This document shows, piece by piece, positions 1 to 5,235 of a stretch of DNA of 5,598 nt (the stretch's first letter is position 1; each line of letters begins with the position of its first letter). Position numbers and translations under genes: made by a program. The DNA is from an uncultured Lachnospiraceae bacterium (GTDB lineage: Bacteria > Bacillota > Clostridia > Lachnospirales > Lachnospiraceae): positions 1 through 5,598 of the forward strand of contig CADCPJ010000079.1 in assembly GCA_902803245.1 (NCBI GenBank), given 5' to 3'. The notes beneath the pieces were generated by a model, which saw only the letters and a list, made by a program, of their open reading frames with translations, was not told the DNA's origin and did no database searches.

Positions 1-10
1 AAAGTGCGAA

Positions 11-17
11 AAGGAGG
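11..17 (+). promoter_or_regulatory. Shine-Dalgarno site of rpsJ
   Basis: AAGGAGG, a full match to the anti-Shine-Dalgarno core, lies 11 nt before the ATG at 29. This is slightly longer than ideal spacing but clearly selects that start over the in-frame ATG at 44. Only 28 nt of upstream sequence is present, so no promoter or leader can be judged. Confidence 0.85.
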
Positions 18-28
18 CGACTTTTTTC

Positions 29-346
29 ATGGCAAGTAAGGTAATGCGAATCACTCTCAAGGCGTATGATCACACTCTGGTGGACGCGTCCGCGCAGAAG
101 ATCATCGAGACAGTCAAAAAGAACGGCGCAAAGGTCAGCGGACCGGTTCCGCTTCCCACAAAGAAGGAAGTGGTGACGATCCTCCGCGCGGTTCATAAGT
201 ATAAGGACAGCCGCGAGCAGTTCGAACAGAGAACGCACAAGAGACTGATCGACATCATTGCACCGACCCAGAAGACAGTGGACGCTCTGTCCCATCTGGA
301 AATGCCGGCTGGTGTCTATATCGACATCAAGATGAAAACCAGGTAA
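29..346 (+). CDS. rpsJ: 30S ribosomal protein S10 (uS10, NusE)
   Basis: S10 sits in the head of the small subunit. As NusE it also pairs with NusB in transcription antitermination and contacts NusG when transcription and translation are coupled. The 105-residue product is close to the usual 102-104. It has the conserved LKAYDH near residues 10-15, [10 protein letters not shown] around 37-46, and the family signature block [21 protein letters not shown] around 56-76, which includes the long loop reaching into the 30S head. The C-terminus [12 protein letters not shown] resembles Lachnospiraceae S10 as I recall it, with a short extra KTR tail or part of it beyond many homologues. It is the first gene of the canonical S10 operon, followed after 59 nt by rplC. 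Its promoter lies outside the window. Identification is essentially certain. Confidence 0.98.
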   Translation: MASKVMRITLKAYDHTLVDASAQKIIETVKKNGAKVSGPVPLPTKKEVVTILRAVHKYKDSREQFEQRTHKRLIDIIAPTQKTVDALSHLEMPAGVYIDIKMKTR

Positions 347-360
347 GAACCCATTAGAAT

Positions 361-383
361 GATTGCGCGAAAAGAGCGTAATC
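361..383 (+). other. Short inverted repeat (RNA hairpin) in the rpsJ-rplC gap
   Basis: GATTGCGC (361-368) and GCGTAATC (376-383) can pair as an 8-bp RNA stem with one G-U wobble around the 7-nt loop GAAAAGA. It ends 6 nt before the rplC Shine-Dalgarno site (390-396). No U-tract follows, so it is not an intrinsic terminator. A shorter stem, AGCG (375-378) with CGCT (384-387), would compete with it. The pairing is seen directly; any role in mRNA stability, processing or rplC initiation is inference, and chance is possible for a stem this short. Confidence 0.4.
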
Positions 384-389
384 CGCTGT

Positions 390-396
390 AAGGAGG
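390..396 (+). promoter_or_regulatory. Shine-Dalgarno site of rplC
   Basis: AAGGAGG lies 9 nt before the ATG at 406, which is near-ideal spacing, and follows the small inverted repeat at 361-383. It supports independent ribosome entry at rplC after a 59-nt gap. Confidence 0.85.
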
Positions 397-405
397 ACAA
401 CGAAA

Positions 406-1038
406 ATGAAAAAAGCAATTCTGGCAAAGAAGATCGGCATGACCCAGATCTTCAATGAGGACGGATCCCTCACACCGGTGACCGTGCTCGAAGCTGGTCC
501 CTGCGTCGTCACACAGGTGAAGACGGAAGAAGCGGACGGCTACAGTGCCGTACAGGTCGGTTTTGAAGATAAGAGGGAAACTCTTGTGAACAAGCCCATG
601 AAGGGGACGTTCGCAAAGGCGGGAGTTACTCCCAAGCGCTTTGTCCGCGAGCTTGCGCTGGACAACGCCGAAGAGCTTAAGGTCGGCGACGAGATCAAGG
701 CCGACATCTTCGCTGTCGGTGATCACATCGATGCCACTGCAATCTCGAAGGGCAAAGGCTTCCAGGGCACGATCCACCGCCTTGGCCAGCACAGGGGTCC
801 GATGAAGCACGGCTCCAAGTTCCACAGACATCAGGGCTCCAACGGCACATCTTCCGATCCGAGCCGCGTCTATAAGGGCAAGGGAATGCCCGGCCAGATG
901 GGCGCAAAGCGTGTCACGATCCAGAATCTTGAGATCGTCCGCGTCGATGCAGAAAAGAATCTTCTCCTTGTCAAGGGTGCCGTTCCGGGCGCGAAGAAGT
1001 GCCTTGTGACGGTCAAGGAGACAGTGAAGCAAAAGTGA
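406..1038 (+). CDS. rplC: 50S ribosomal protein L3 (uL3)
   Basis: L3 is an early-assembly large-subunit protein that binds near the 3' end of 23S rRNA and sends a long loop toward the peptidyl-transferase centre. The product is 210 residues, the normal bacterial size. It opens with the family start [15 protein letters not shown] (residues 2-16). The central extension is at about 115-167 and contains [26 protein letters not shown] and [14 protein letters not shown]. Aligned from memory with E. coli L3, position 150, the glutamine methylated by PrmB there, is a serine here (G147-T-S-S-D-P152), so that modification is not expected. This loop is also where oxazolidinone and pleuromutilin resistance changes occur in other species; I cannot call resistance from it. 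The ATG at 406 has a perfect Shine-Dalgarno site. rplD follows after 22 nt. Confidence 0.98.
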   Translation: MKKAILAKKIGMTQIFNEDGSLTPVTVLEAGPCVVTQVKTEEADGYSAVQVGFEDKRETLVNKPMKGTFAKAGVTPKRFVRELALDNAEELKVGDEIKADIFAVGDHIDATAISKGKGFQGTIHRLGQHRGPMKHGSKFHRHQGSNGTSSDPSRVYKGKGMPGQMGAKRVTIQNLEIVRVDAEKNLLLVKGAVPGAKKCLVTVKETVKQK

Positions 1039-1043
1039 GTGAT

Positions 1044-1050
1044 AAGGAGG
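1044..1050 (+). promoter_or_regulatory. Shine-Dalgarno site of rplD
   Basis: AAGGAGG lies 10 nt before the ATG at 1061 in the 22-nt gap after rplC. It fixes the rplD start. Confidence 0.85.
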
Positions 1051-1060
1051 ACGAAACAAG

Positions 1061-1681
1061 ATGGCTAACGTATCTGTATATAATATGGATGGCCAGGCAG
1101 TCGGAACGATGGACTTAAGCGATGCTGTGTTCGGAGCCCCGATCAAGGAGAACCTGGTGCATCAGGCGGTCGTGCAGCATCTCGCCAACAAGAGGCAGGG
1201 CACACAGAAGGCCAAGACCCGCGGCGAGGTCTCCGGAGGCGGAATCAAGCCCTGGAGACAGAAGGGAACCGGCCACGCGAGACAGGGCTCCATCCGCGCT
1301 CCGCAGTGGAGACACGGCGGCGTCGTATTTGCGCCGACACCGAGAGACTACTCCTTCAAGATGAACAAGAAGGAGAAGCAGGCGGCAATCCGCTCCGCTC
1401 TCACATCCAAGCTTCTGTCGGAAGACCTGATCGTCGTAGACAAGATCGAATTTGACGGCATCAAGACGAAGAACATGGTCCGCGTGATGAAGAACCTCGG
1501 AGCCGACAAGGCCTATGTCGTTCTTAAAGGAGCTGATCAGACAGTATTCCTCTCCACAAGAAATCTTCAGGAAGTGAAGCTCTCCCACGCAGGAGCGCTC
1601 AGCGTATATGACATCCTGAAATATAAGAAGCTGATCCTTACCCAGGATGCGGTGAAGGCGATCGAGGAGGTGTTCGCATAA
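1061..1681 (+). CDS. rplD: 50S ribosomal protein L4 (uL4)
   Basis: L4 binds 23S rRNA domain I early in assembly, and its extended loop forms, with L22, the constriction of the nascent-peptide exit tunnel. The product is 206 residues, the usual size. The tunnel loop is clear at about residues 54-97: RGEVSGGG, KPWRQKGTGHARQGSIR and the RHGGVVFAPTPRDY block. The KPWRQKGTG segment, where macrolide-resistance changes map in E. coli, looks wild type. The globular part ends with the LSVYDILKYKKLILTQ region near 180-195. In E. coli L4 represses the S10 operon through its leader RNA; whether that applies here cannot be judged because the leader is outside the window. The stop overlaps the rplW start by one base (TAATG), and the last codons carry the rplW Shine-Dalgarno site, suggesting coupled translation. 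Confidence 0.98.
   Translation: MANVSVYNMDGQAVGTMDLSDAVFGAPIKENLVHQAVVQHLANKRQGTQKAKTRGEVSGGGIKPWRQKGTGHARQGSIRAPQWRHGGVVFAPTPRDYSFKMNKKEKQAAIRSALTSKLLSEDLIVVDKIEFDGIKTKNMVRVMKNLGADKAYVVLKGADQTVFLSTRNLQEVKLSHAGALSVYDILKYKKLILTQDAVKAIEEVFA
1664..1672 (+). promoter_or_regulatory. Shine-Dalgarno site of rplW, inside the end of rplD
   Basis: GAGGAGGTG within the last rplD codons (Glu-Glu-Val) matches the anti-Shine-Dalgarno sequence and ends 8 nt before the rplW ATG at 1681. Together with the TAATG overlap at 1679-1683 it points to termination-reinitiation coupling between L4 and L23; that coupling is inferred. Confidence 0.75.
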
Positions 1682-1980
1682 TGGCAGATCTTAAGTATTA
1701 CGACGTCATCTTACGACCGGTCGTTACAGAGAAGAGCATGAACATGATGGCGGAGAAGAAATACGCCTTCTACGTTCATCCGGAAGCAAACAAGGCGCAG
1801 ATCAAGGAAGCCGTCCAGAGAATGTTCGACGGCACGAAGGTCAAAGCGGTCAAGACGATGAACCTTCCCGGCAAGACAAAGAGAAGGGGCATGGTTTACG
1901 GAAAGACTGCGGCCAGGAAGAAAGCCTATGTCTTCCTCACCGAGGACAGCAAAGAGATCGAGATCTTCTCGGGGCTTTGA
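1681..1980 (+). CDS. rplW: 50S ribosomal protein L23 (uL23)
   Basis: L23 sits at the mouth of the polypeptide exit tunnel and is the docking site for trigger factor and for the signal recognition particle. The product is 99 residues, normal for bacteria. It has the signature RPVVTEKS at residues 12-19, with Glu17 aligned with the conserved trigger-factor contact Glu18 of E. coli. YAFYVHPEANKAQIKEAV follows, then the basic hairpin PGKTKRRGMVYGKTAARKKA and the ending EIEIFSGL. The ATG at 1681 overlaps the rplD stop by one base and is preceded by a good Shine-Dalgarno site in rplD. No earlier start fits. A 60-nt gap separates it from rplB, one of the two widest in the window. Confidence 0.98.
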   Translation: MADLKYYDVILRPVVTEKSMNMMAEKKYAFYVHPEANKAQIKEAVQRMFDGTKVKAVKTMNLPGKTKRRGMVYGKTAARKKAYVFLTEDSKEIEIFSGL

Positions 1981-2022
1981 TTCCGGGACAGTAATATACG
2001 CACAGGAAGCGTGATAATAAAC

Positions 2023-2030
2023 AAAAGGAG
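2023..2030 (+). promoter_or_regulatory. Shine-Dalgarno site of rplB
   Basis: AAAAGGAG lies 10 nt before the ATG at 2041. The rest of the 60-nt gap (1981-2022) shows only a weak inverted repeat, ACGC (1998-2001) with GCGT (2009-2012), too short to call a feature. There is no terminator and no convincing promoter. Confidence 0.75.
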
Positions 2031-2040
2031 ATAAACCGTT

Positions 2041-2892
2041 ATGGGTATTAAGACATATAAGCCTTATACGCCGTCCAGACGAAACATGTCGGGTTCCGAC
2101 TTCAGCGAGATCACGAAGTCAACGCCTGAGAAGTCTCTGACGGTGGCTCTTAAAAAGAATTCAGGCCGCAACAACCAGGGCAAGATCACATGCCGTCACC
2201 GCGGCGGCGGAAGCAGAAGAAGATACAGGATCATCGATTTCAAGCGCAACAGCAAGGACGGAATGCCTGCAGTAGTGAAGAGCATCGAGTACGATCCGAA
2301 CCGCACAGCCAACATCGCGCTGATCTGCTACGAAGACGGCGAGAAGGCTTACATCCTCGCTCCGGAAGGGCTGAAGGTCGGTCAGACGGTCATGAGCGGA
2401 GCCGAGGCAGAAGTCCGCGTCGGAAACTGCCTGCCCTTCACTTCTATCCCGGTCGGTTCCGTTGTCCACAATGTGGAGCTTCAGCCGGGCCGCGGCGGCC
2501 AGATGGTGAGAGCCGCAGGAAACGGCGCACAGCTCATGGCTAAGGAAGGCAAGTACGCGACACTCCGTCTCCCCTCCGGCGAGATGAGAATGGTTCCCAT
2601 CAACTGCCGCGCCACGATCGGCGTCGTTGGAAATGGCGACCACAACCTGATCAACATCGGCAAGGCCGGCCGCAAGAGACATATGGGAATCCGTCCCACC
2701 GTCCGCGGCAGCGTCATGAACCCGAACGACCATCCGCACGGCGGCGGCGAAGGCAGAGCCCCGATCGGACGCCCGGGCCCGAGCACACCGTGGGGCAAGC
2801 CCGCCCTCGGCTACAAGACGAGAAAGCACAAGAAGCAGTCTGATAAGTTGATTGTCAGAAGACGAAACGGCAAGGGCGCCGGTTCCAGGTAA
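2041..2892 (+). CDS. rplB: 50S ribosomal protein L2 (uL2)
   Basis: L2 is a primary 23S rRNA-binding protein, required for subunit association and for an active peptidyl-transferase centre. The product is 283 residues, a few longer than the common 273-280. The N-terminal part carries the [13 protein letters not shown] start, TKSTPEKSL and [21 protein letters not shown] (about 43-62). The OB-fold and SH3-like RNA-binding domains span about 60-200, with [30 protein letters not shown] and VGNGDHN. The C-terminal extension has the signature [17 protein letters not shown] (about 223-239), including a His near 231 equivalent to the conserved His229 of E. coli. The extra residues appear mainly at FKRNSKDG (about 67-74) and at the C-terminal KGAGSR. 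The stop codon overlaps the rpsS Shine-Dalgarno site. Confidence 0.98.
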   Translation: MGIKTYKPYTPSRRNMSGSDFSEITKSTPEKSLTVALKKNSGRNNQGKITCRHRGGGSRRRYRIIDFKRNSKDGMPAVVKSIEYDPNRTANIALICYEDGEKAYILAPEGLKVGQTVMSGAEAEVRVGNCLPFTSIPVGSVVHNVELQPGRGGQMVRAAGNGAQLMAKEGKYATLRLPSGEMRMVPINCRATIGVVGNGDHNLINIGKAGRKRHMGIRPTVRGSVMNPNDHPHGGGEGRAPIGRPGPSTPWGKPALGYKTRKHKKQSDKLIVRRRNGKGAGSR

Positions 2893-2900
2893 GGAGGTAG
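2891..2900 (+). promoter_or_regulatory. Shine-Dalgarno site of rpsS overlapping the rplB stop
   Basis: AAGGAGGTAG begins on the last two bases of the rplB TAA (2890-2892), with 9 nt from the AAGGAGG core to the ATG at 2907. A ribosome terminating on rplB covers this site, so the two genes are probably translationally linked. Confidence 0.8.
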
Positions 2901-2906
2901 AGAAAG

Positions 2907-3182
2907 ATGTCACGTTCATTAAAGAAGGGTCCTTTTGCAGACGCGTCTCTCCTGAAGAAGGTCGACGCTCTCAACGCCTCCGGAGAGAAGGCAGTCATCA
3001 AGACCTGGTCACGCCGTTCTACAATCTTCCCGAGCTTTGTCGGTCACACCTTCGCAGTGCATGACGGCAGAAAGCATGTCCCGGTCTATGTGACAGAGGA
3101 CATGGTCGGCCACAAGCTGGGTGAATTTGTTGCAACGAGGACTTACAGAGGACATACGAAGTCCGAGTCCAAATCCAGGTAA
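2907..3182 (+). CDS. rpsS: 30S ribosomal protein S19 (uS19)
   Basis: S19 forms a complex with S13 in the 30S head, near the A and P sites, and contributes to the intersubunit bridge from the head. The product is 91 residues, the normal length. It begins SRSLKKGPF (residues 2-10) and has [41 protein letters not shown] in the core, of which [10 protein letters not shown] and [18 protein letters not shown] are the family signature parts, and then TRTYRGH. The tail KSESKSR replaces the short basic tail seen in many species; this end is variable in the family. The ATG at 2907 is fixed by a strong Shine-Dalgarno site starting on the rplB stop. rplV follows after 27 nt. Confidence 0.98.
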   Translation: MSRSLKKGPFADASLLKKVDALNASGEKAVIKTWSRRSTIFPSFVGHTFAVHDGRKHVPVYVTEDMVGHKLGEFVATRTYRGHTKSESKSR

Positions 3183-3196
3183 GACGGACCGATTCG

Positions 3197-3204
3197 AAAG
3201 GAGA
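3197..3204 (+). promoter_or_regulatory. Shine-Dalgarno site of rplV
   Basis: AAAGGAGA lies 5-6 nt before the ATG at 3210. It matters for start choice because it supports including the basic N-terminal extension of L22 rather than starting at a later Met, of which none occurs before the conserved core. Confidence 0.8.
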
Positions 3205-3209
3205 TAGAA

Positions 3210-3599
3210 ATGGCTAAAGGACACAGATCCCAAATCAAGCGGGAGAGAAATGATTCGAATAGAGAGACAAGACCGTCAGCACGTCTGTCTTATGCCAGAA
3301 TTTCCGTTCAGAAGGCTTGCTTCGTTCTGGACGCCATCCGCGGCAAAGACGTGGAGACAGCTCTTGGCATCCTGACATATAGTCCGAGATATGCATCACA
3401 GGTGATCAAGAAGCTCCTTGAGTCCGCAGTTGCGAACGCAGAGAACAACAATGGCATGAACCGCGCGAACCTCTATGTCGCGGAATGCTATGCAGGCCGC
3501 GCGACGACCATGAAGAGAATTCAGCCGCGCGCACAGGGCCGCGCATACCGCATTCTGAAGCGCAACAGCCATATCACTGTCATTCTCGATGAGAAATAA
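3210..3599 (+). CDS. rplV: 50S ribosomal protein L22 (uL22) with basic N-terminal extension
   Basis: L22 contacts all 23S rRNA domains, and its long beta-hairpin lines the exit tunnel opposite L4. The product is 129 residues, against about 110-113 in E. coli and B. subtilis. The extra length is an N-terminal basic stretch, [20 protein letters not shown], before the core starts near [14 protein letters not shown] (about 23-36). I recall a similar extension in Lachnospiraceae L22, so it is probably a clade trait. The core has [13 protein letters not shown] (about 71-83) and LYVAECYAG (88-96). The tunnel hairpin lies near 95-115, containing [15 protein letters not shown], the region where macrolide-resistance changes occur elsewhere; it looks intact. 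The gene starts at the ATG with the Shine-Dalgarno site at 3197. Its stop overlaps the rpsC Shine-Dalgarno site. Confidence 0.97.
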   Translation: MAKGHRSQIKRERNDSNRETRPSARLSYARISVQKACFVLDAIRGKDVETALGILTYSPRYASQVIKKLLESAVANAENNNGMNRANLYVAECYAGRATTMKRIQPRAQGRAYRILKRNSHITVILDEK

Positions 3600-3605
3600 A
3601 GGAGG
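3598..3605 (+). promoter_or_regulatory. Shine-Dalgarno site of rpsC overlapping the rplV stop
   Basis: AAAGGAGG begins within the rplV TAA (3597-3599) and ends 5 nt before the ATG at 3611. This is the same stop-on-Shine-Dalgarno arrangement as at rplB-rpsS. Confidence 0.8.
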
Positions 3606-3610
3606 ACTAT

Positions 3611-4264
3611 ATGGGTCAGAAAGTTAATCCGCACGGACTGCGTGTCGGTATCATCAAGGATTGGGATTCCAAGTGGTATGCGGAGAAAGAGTTCGCAGAT
3701 TACCTCGTTGAGGATCACCAGATCAGAGAATTCCTGAAGAAGAAACTGTACAGCACGGGAGTGCCCAAGATTGAGATCGAGCGCGCTTCCGACCGCGTAA
3801 AGGTCACGATCTACACATCCAAGCCGGGTCTTGTTATCGGAAGAGGCGGACATGATGTGGATCTCCTGAAAGCCGAGCTGTCCAAGAAGGTCGGCAAGAA
3901 GGTTCTCCTTGACATCAAGGAAGTCAAGCGCCCGGACCGCGATGCGCAGCTCATCGCCGAGAACATTGCGCTTCAGCTCGAAAACCGTGTTTCCTTCCGC
4001 CGCGCCATGAAGTCCACAATGCAGCGCACGATGCGCGCCGGCGCCAAGGGCGTGAAGACTTCCGTGTCCGGTCGTCTCGGCGGCGCGGATATCGCTCGCA
4101 AGGAAACCTACAGTGAGGGCAACATTCCGCTGCAGACACTGCGCGCTGACATCGACTATGGTTTCGCTGAGGCGGATACACAGTACGGCAAGGTCGGCGT
4201 AAAAGCCTGGGTTTACAACGGTGAAGTTCTTCCGACTAAAGAAGCTAAGGAAGGGAGAGAATAA
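3611..4264 (+). CDS. rpsC: 30S ribosomal protein S3 (uS3)
   Basis: S3 lies in the 30S head at the mRNA entry pore and, with S4 and S5, helps unwind structured mRNA. The product is 217 residues, typical of Firmicutes. It begins [13 protein letters not shown] (2-14). The type II KH domain covers about 40-110, with the GXXG loop at residues 77-80 (Gly-Arg-Gly-Gly within VIGRGG), where many homologues have GKGG. The C-terminal domain has [11 protein letters not shown] (124-134); Arg130, Arg131 and Lys134 align with E. coli Arg131, Arg132 and Lys135, implicated in helicase activity. It continues with [17 protein letters not shown] and ends with [13 protein letters not shown]. The tail EAKEGRE is short and charged. 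The TAA is 3 nt from the rplP ATG, and the rplP ribosome binding site lies in the last rpsC codons. Confidence 0.98.
   Translation: MGQKVNPHGLRVGIIKDWDSKWYAEKEFADYLVEDHQIREFLKKKLYSTGVPKIEIERASDRVKVTIYTSKPGLVIGRGGHDVDLLKAELSKKVGKKVLLDIKEVKRPDRDAQLIAENIALQLENRVSFRRAMKSTMQRTMRAGAKGVKTSVSGRLGGADIARKETYSEGNIPLQTLRADIDYGFAEADTQYGKVGVKAWVYNGEVLPTKEAKEGRE
4247..4258 (+). promoter_or_regulatory. Weak Shine-Dalgarno region of rplP inside the end of rpsC
   Basis: The purine-rich run AAGGAAGGGAGA within the last rpsC codons is the only candidate ribosome binding site for rplP (ATG at 4268). It lacks the uninterrupted GGAGG present before most genes here. With only 3 nt between the rpsC stop and the rplP start, L16 translation may rely largely on ribosomes arriving from rpsC; that is inference. 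Confidence 0.5.
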
Positions 4265-4267
4265 ACT

Positions 4268-4738
4268 ATGTTAATGCCGAAGAGAGTAAAGCACAGAAAG
4301 CAGATGCGCGGTTCCATGCGCGGCAAGCCCTCCAAGGGCATCAAGCTCGCATACGGTGAGTTTGGCCTTGTCGCCACTGAGCCCTGTTGGATCCGTTCCA
4401 ACCAGATTGAGGCCGCCCGTGTCGCTCTGACGAGATATACAAGACGTACAGGTAAAGTCTGGATCGACATCTTCCCGGACAAGCCGGTCACGGCGAAACC
4501 CGCTGAGACCCGAATGGGTTCCGGAAAGGGCTCCGTTGAGTACTGGGTTGCAGTGGTTAAGCCGGGCCGTGTTCTCTTTGAGATCGCAGGCATTCCGGAG
4601 GAGGCAGCCCGCGAAGCACTCCGTCTCGCTATGCACAAACTGCCGTGCACATGCAAGATCGTCTCCAAGGAACAGTTAGAGGCCAAGTACAGTGAGCCCG
4701 CACCGGCGGAAGCTCCGGCGAAAGAGGACGGTGAATAA
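4268..4738 (+). CDS. rplP: 50S ribosomal protein L16 (uL16) with acidic Pro/Ala tail
   Basis: L16 is a late-assembly large-subunit protein that binds near the A site and the A-site tRNA elbow and helps shape the peptidyl-transferase centre. The product is 156 residues, against 136 in E. coli and about 144 in B. subtilis. The N-terminus [15 protein letters not shown] matches the family start, so the ATG at 4268 is preferred over the one at 4274. [11 protein letters not shown] (44-54), [21 protein letters not shown] (64-84) and [21 protein letters not shown] (86-106) form the core. It ends with [13 protein letters not shown] (120-132). Beyond the core comes a tail of about 20 residues with Glu, Pro, Ala and Lys, including APAE-APAK at 145-152 encoded by a 12-nt tandem repeat. 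The tail is additional to the known fold and its role is unknown. rpmC starts 2 nt after the stop. Confidence 0.97.
   Translation: MLMPKRVKHRKQMRGSMRGKPSKGIKLAYGEFGLVATEPCWIRSNQIEAARVALTRYTRRTGKVWIDIFPDKPVTAKPAETRMGSGKGSVEYWVAVVKPGRVLFEIAGIPEEAAREALRLAMHKLPCTCKIVSKEQLEAKYSEPAPAEAPAKEDGE
4700..4723 (+). repeat. Imperfect 12-nt tandem repeat in the rplP tail
   Basis: GCACCGGCGGAA (4700-4711) is followed directly by GCTCCGGCGAAA (4712-4723), 10 of 12 bases identical and in frame. It encodes Ala-Pro-Ala-Glu then Ala-Pro-Ala-Lys at L16 residues 145-152. It looks like a small in-frame duplication, although biased Ala/Pro composition could give the same pattern. Confidence 0.6.
4721..4727 (+). promoter_or_regulatory. 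Weak Shine-Dalgarno site of rpmC inside rplP
   Basis: AAAGAGG in the last rplP codons is the best purine-rich match upstream of the rpmC ATG at 4741, but it is 13 nt away and imperfect. The 2-nt gap between the rplP stop and rpmC start suggests reinitiation instead of strong independent loading. Confidence 0.4.
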
Positions 4739-4740
4739 GC

Positions 4741-4956
4741 ATGACAAAGAACAGCAAATACTTAGAGGGTCTGAGAAGCAAATCCGCAGCAGAGCTGCAG
4801 GAAGAGCTGGTCGCGGCGAAGAAGGAGCTTTTCAACCTTAGATTCCAGAACGCGACAAATCAGCTTGACAATACGAGCAGAATCAAAGACGTCCGTAAGA
4901 ACATTGCCAGGATCCAGACTGTCATTGTCGAGCAGGCGCACGCTAAGGAGGCATAA
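4741..4956 (+). CDS. rpmC: 50S ribosomal protein L29 (uL29)
   Basis: L29 is a small two-helix protein next to L23 at the tunnel exit and takes part in docking of trigger factor and the signal recognition particle. The product is 71 residues, slightly longer than the usual 63-68 because of an N-terminal [14 protein letters not shown] segment and an AHAKEA tail. The two antiparallel helices are clear: [21 protein letters not shown] (about 16-36), then [23 protein letters not shown] (about 40-62) after a short turn. ELFNLRFQ is the family signature. The [11 protein letters not shown] segment resembles Lachnospiraceae L29 as I recall it. It starts 2 nt after the rplP stop. Its last codons (Ala-Lys-Glu-Ala) contain a perfect Shine-Dalgarno site for rpsQ. 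Confidence 0.97.
   Translation: MTKNSKYLEGLRSKSAAELQEELVAAKKELFNLRFQNATNQLDNTSRIKDVRKNIARIQTVIVEQAHAKEA
4944..4951 (+). promoter_or_regulatory. Shine-Dalgarno site of rpsQ inside rpmC
   Basis: TAAGGAGG, a full match, is embedded in the final rpmC codons and ends 8 nt before the ATG at 4960. This contrasts with the weak sites of the two preceding genes. Confidence 0.8.
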
Positions 4957-4959
4957 TCC

Positions 4960-5217
4960 ATGGAAGAAAGAAACCTCAGAAAAACACGTGTGGGACATGT
5001 CGTCAGCAATAAGATGGACAAGACTATCGTCGTCGCTATTGAGGACCATGTACAGCATCCGCTCTACAAAAAGATCGTCAAGAAGACCTACAAGCTCAAG
5101 GCGCATGATGCGAACAACGAGTGCAACATCGGTGATACAGTGAAAGTCATGGAAACGAGACCGCTCTCCAAAGACAAGAGATGGAGACTCGTCCAGATCA
5201 TCGAGAGGGCGAAGTAA
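4960..5217 (+). CDS. rpsQ: 30S ribosomal protein S17 (uS17)
   Basis: S17 is a primary 16S rRNA-binding protein of the 30S body that nucleates folding of the 5' domain. The product is 85 residues, normal for the family. It has an OB fold with [21 protein letters not shown] (about 5-25) on the first strands. [18 protein letters not shown] (33-50) is the family signature loop, and [23 protein letters not shown] (56-78) forms the closing strands. It starts 3 nt after the rpmC stop with a perfect Shine-Dalgarno site. It is the last gene of the S10 operon as defined in E. coli; here the spc genes follow after 18 nt without a terminator. Confidence 0.98.
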   Translation: MEERNLRKTRVGHVVSNKMDKTIVVAIEDHVQHPLYKKIVKKTYKLKAHDANNECNIGDTVKVMETRPLSKDKRWRLVQIIERAK

Positions 5218-5222
5218 GATAC

Positions 5223-5227
5223 GGAGG
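5223..5227 (+). promoter_or_regulatory. Shine-Dalgarno site of rplN
   Basis: GGAGG in ACGGAGGATT lies 8 nt before the ATG at 5236, in the 18-nt gap after rpsQ. The second GAGGT at 5231-5235 touches the ATG and is too close to serve. The gap is too short and unstructured for a terminator or a full promoter. Confidence 0.75.
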
Positions 5228-5235
5228 ATTGAGGT

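Noticed and set aside
355..360. TAGAAT as a possible -10 element in the rpsJ-rplC gap
   Set aside because: No -35-like hexamer lies about 17 nt upstream (the bases there fall in the end of rpsJ and read ATGAAA-like), and there is no extended -10 TG. One hexamer is not enough.
361..383. Intrinsic terminator after rpsJ
   Set aside because: The hairpin is short and is followed by CGCTGTAAGGAGG, not by a run of T.
316..1146. Long open frame on the minus strand (276 codons) opposite rplC
   Set aside because: It lies almost wholly antisense to rplC, whose product is unmistakable. The minus-strand product resembles no family I know, and long antisense frames are common opposite codon-biased ribosomal genes.
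1977..2018. Possible promoter in the rplW-rplB gap (TTGATT at 1977-1982 with TAATAT at 1992 or GATAAT at 2013)
   Set aside because: Spacings are about 9 and 30 nt, neither compatible with a sigma-A promoter.
2161..2919. Long open frame on the minus strand (252 codons) opposite rplB
   Set aside because: It is entirely antisense to rplB and its translation is compositionally odd with no recognisable domain. It is explained as a shadow of rplB codon usage.
3833..3850. S3 KH loop reading GRGG, not GKGG, as a functional anomaly
   Set aside because: Arg for Lys is conservative, the GXXG glycines are intact and the loop tolerates either basic residue.
4268..4276. Alternative rplP start at the ATG at 4274
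   Set aside because: The family N-terminus is ML(L/M)PKRVK, which fits the first ATG at 4268.
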